Positions 63,083-64,000 of a DNA stretch of 64,000 nt are shown here, piece after piece. The notes under the pieces are model-generated. The model made no database searches. It saw only the letters and a program-made list of their open reading frames with translations, and was not told the origin of the DNA. Positions within the stretch are counted from its first letter, which is position 1. The number at the start of each line of letters is the position of its first letter. A program made the translations under genes and the position numbers. Source of the DNA: Hominimerdicola alba (GTDB lineage Bacteria; Bacillota; Clostridia; Oscillospirales; Ruminococcaceae). The stretch spans positions 357,560 through 421,559 of the forward strand of contig NZ_FOAT01000002.1 of NCBI RefSeq assembly GCF_900109655.1, given 5' to 3'.

Positions 63083-64000
63083 ATGAAGAAAATACTGGTC
63101 TGCCGGGAGACCGACCCGCGTGAAACCCGCGTGGCGCTGATCCCCGATGACATCAAGCGGCTCATAAGCATGGGCTACGAAGTAAAAGTTACCCGCGGAG
63201 CGGGCGAAAAAAGCGGCTTCAATGACGAGGCTTACGAGAAGGCAGGCGCTGTTCTTGTATCCTCTAACGAAGCAGGATACGAGGGCAGCGAAATTATTTT
63301 GAGGATAATGAAGCCCGAAAGCATACAGGGTATACCCTCAGGTGCTCTCCACCTCAGTTACCTCGATCCGTTCAATGAGAAAGAATTGCTGAACGATTTC
63401 GCAAAATCGGGTATCCAGGCAGTTTCTCTGGAAATGATCCCCAGAACTACCCTGGCACAGAAAATGGACGTTCAGTCCTCCCAGACCTCACTGGCAGGCT
63501 ATACTGCTGTAGTAAATGCAGCTGCAAAACTGCCTAAGATCCTGCCCATGATGGTTACTCCTTCCGGTACTATCCAGCCCGCAAGAGTGTTCATCATCGG
63601 TGTCGGAGTTGCAGGTCTTCAGGCAATAGCTACTGCAAAGCGTCTCGGTGCTCGTGTTGATGCTTTCGATACACGTCCCGTTGTTGAAGAACAGGTAAAG
63701 TCCCTGGGCGCATCTTTCGTTAAGATAGACCTGGGTGAGATGGGACAGACCGATCAGGGCTACGCTAAGGAGCTCACACCCGAGCAGATAGCTAAACAGC
63801 AGGAAGCTCAGGCTAAGGTGTGCGAACGTTCAGATATCGTCATCACTACCGCTAAGGTATTCGGTAGAAAGGCTCCACGCCTTATCGGCAAGGACGTTCT
63901 TGACCGCATGAAGAAGGGCGCAGTTGTTGTAGATATGGCAGTTTCCACTGGCGGTAACGTTGAAGGCTCAAAGCTCTTTGAGGACGTTGTTACCGAAAAC
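63083..64000 (+). CDS. pntA: NAD(P) transhydrogenase subunit alpha, N-terminal part
   Basis: The first 306 codons of a gene running off the window. N-terminal RETDPRETRVALIPDDI and VTRGAGEKSGFNDEAYEKAGA, then the NAD-binding domain with IIGVGVAGLQAIATAKRLGA, SLGASFVKIDL, and the KAPRLIGKDVLDRMKKGAV-like block belong to the alanine dehydrogenase/transhydrogenase family. With GDH and NADP-ICDH upstream, it would couple NADH, NADPH and the proton gradient. AAGGAGAAG precedes the ATG. Confidence 0.93.
   Translation, partial: MKKILVCRETDPRETRVALIPDDIKRLISMGYEVKVTRGAGEKSGFNDEAYEKAGAVLVSSNEAGYEGSEIILRIMKPESIQGIPSGALHLSYLDPFNEKELLNDFAKSGIQAVSLEMIPRTTLAQKMDVQSSQTSLAGYTAVVNAAAKLPKILPMMVTPSGTIQPARVFIIGVGVAGLQAIATAKRLGARVDAFDTRPVVEEQVKSLGASFVKIDLGEMGQTDQGYAKELTPEQIAKQQEAQAKVCERSDIVITTAKVFGRKAPRLIGKDVLDRMKKGAVVVDMAVSTGGNVEGSKLFEDVVTEN

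Overview
The window is a chromosomal segment of a Gram-positive anaerobe of the Ruminococcus type (Clostridia, Oscillospirales), most like a rumen or gut cellulolytic species such as R. albus. This rests on two secreted proteins with type I dockerin repeats, many short lipoproteins rich in Ser/Glu/Asp behind the lipobox, strong Shine-Dalgarno sites, consensus sigma-A promoters and low-GC Firmicute gene clusters (infC-rpmI-rplT, plsX-rnc, smc-ftsY, yhbY-nadD-yqeK-rsfS, topA-trmFO). Species assignment is inference.

Layout. 1-2.8 kb: end of a sugar ABC importer with one ATPase and two permeases. 2.8-4.8 kb: an iron-type alcohol dehydrogenase, an unidentified structured RNA or leader on the minus strand, and a DUF1292 protein. 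4.9-6.5 kb: no convincing protein gene, but a consensus promoter, a terminator and about 1.5 kb of repeated, foldable RNA made of four tandem modules of about 210 bases. This is the most unusual locus. 6.75-7.1 kb: first copy of a palindrome-rich dispersed repeat carrying a parS site. 7.1-11.7 kb (minus): M50 protease, birA, GH25 lysozyme lipoprotein, thioesterase, a eukaryotic-type HisA and a small unknown protein. 12-16.9 kb: aconitase, a small membrane-protein cluster and NADP isocitrate dehydrogenase. 16.9-17.3 kb: second repeat copy with parS. 17.4-24.9 kb: infC-rpmI-rplT behind an attenuator-like leader, an rRNA methyltransferase, dprA, topA, a GNAT enzyme and trmFO. 25-27.8 kb: an AT-rich membrane gene and three tandem related lipoproteins. 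27.8-29.5 kb: plsX and rnc, then a third repeat copy without parS. 30-39.6 kb: radical SAM protein, smc, Nudix, ftsY, rdgB, deaminase, yhbY, nadD and yqeK. 39.7-45.5 kb: rsfS, leuS, rpsU, an amidohydrolase and rsmI. 45.5-48 kb: two transglutaminase-like secreted proteins with a third parS between them. 48-57.8 kb: mostly minus-strand genes (YqeG, dnaE, an acetyltransferase, guaB), with a plus-strand cbiB. 58-60 kb: a lipoprotein and a dockerin protein. 60-64 kb: an AraC-type regulator with a degenerate receiver, gdhA and the start of pntA, with attenuator-like leaders before the first two.

How the genes fit together. Aconitase, NADP isocitrate dehydrogenase, NADP-type glutamate dehydrogenase and transhydrogenase make a route from citrate through 2-oxoglutarate to glutamate, with NADPH balancing, which is the main ammonia-assimilation route expected in a rumen bacterium. 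Three perfect parS palindromes in 40 kb suggest an origin-proximal location. Two lie at the same place in copies of a dispersed repeat.

Limits: all calls come from reading sequence and translations by eye. No database search, folding program or expression data was used. Promoter calls rest on -35/-10 matches with 17-18 base spacing.
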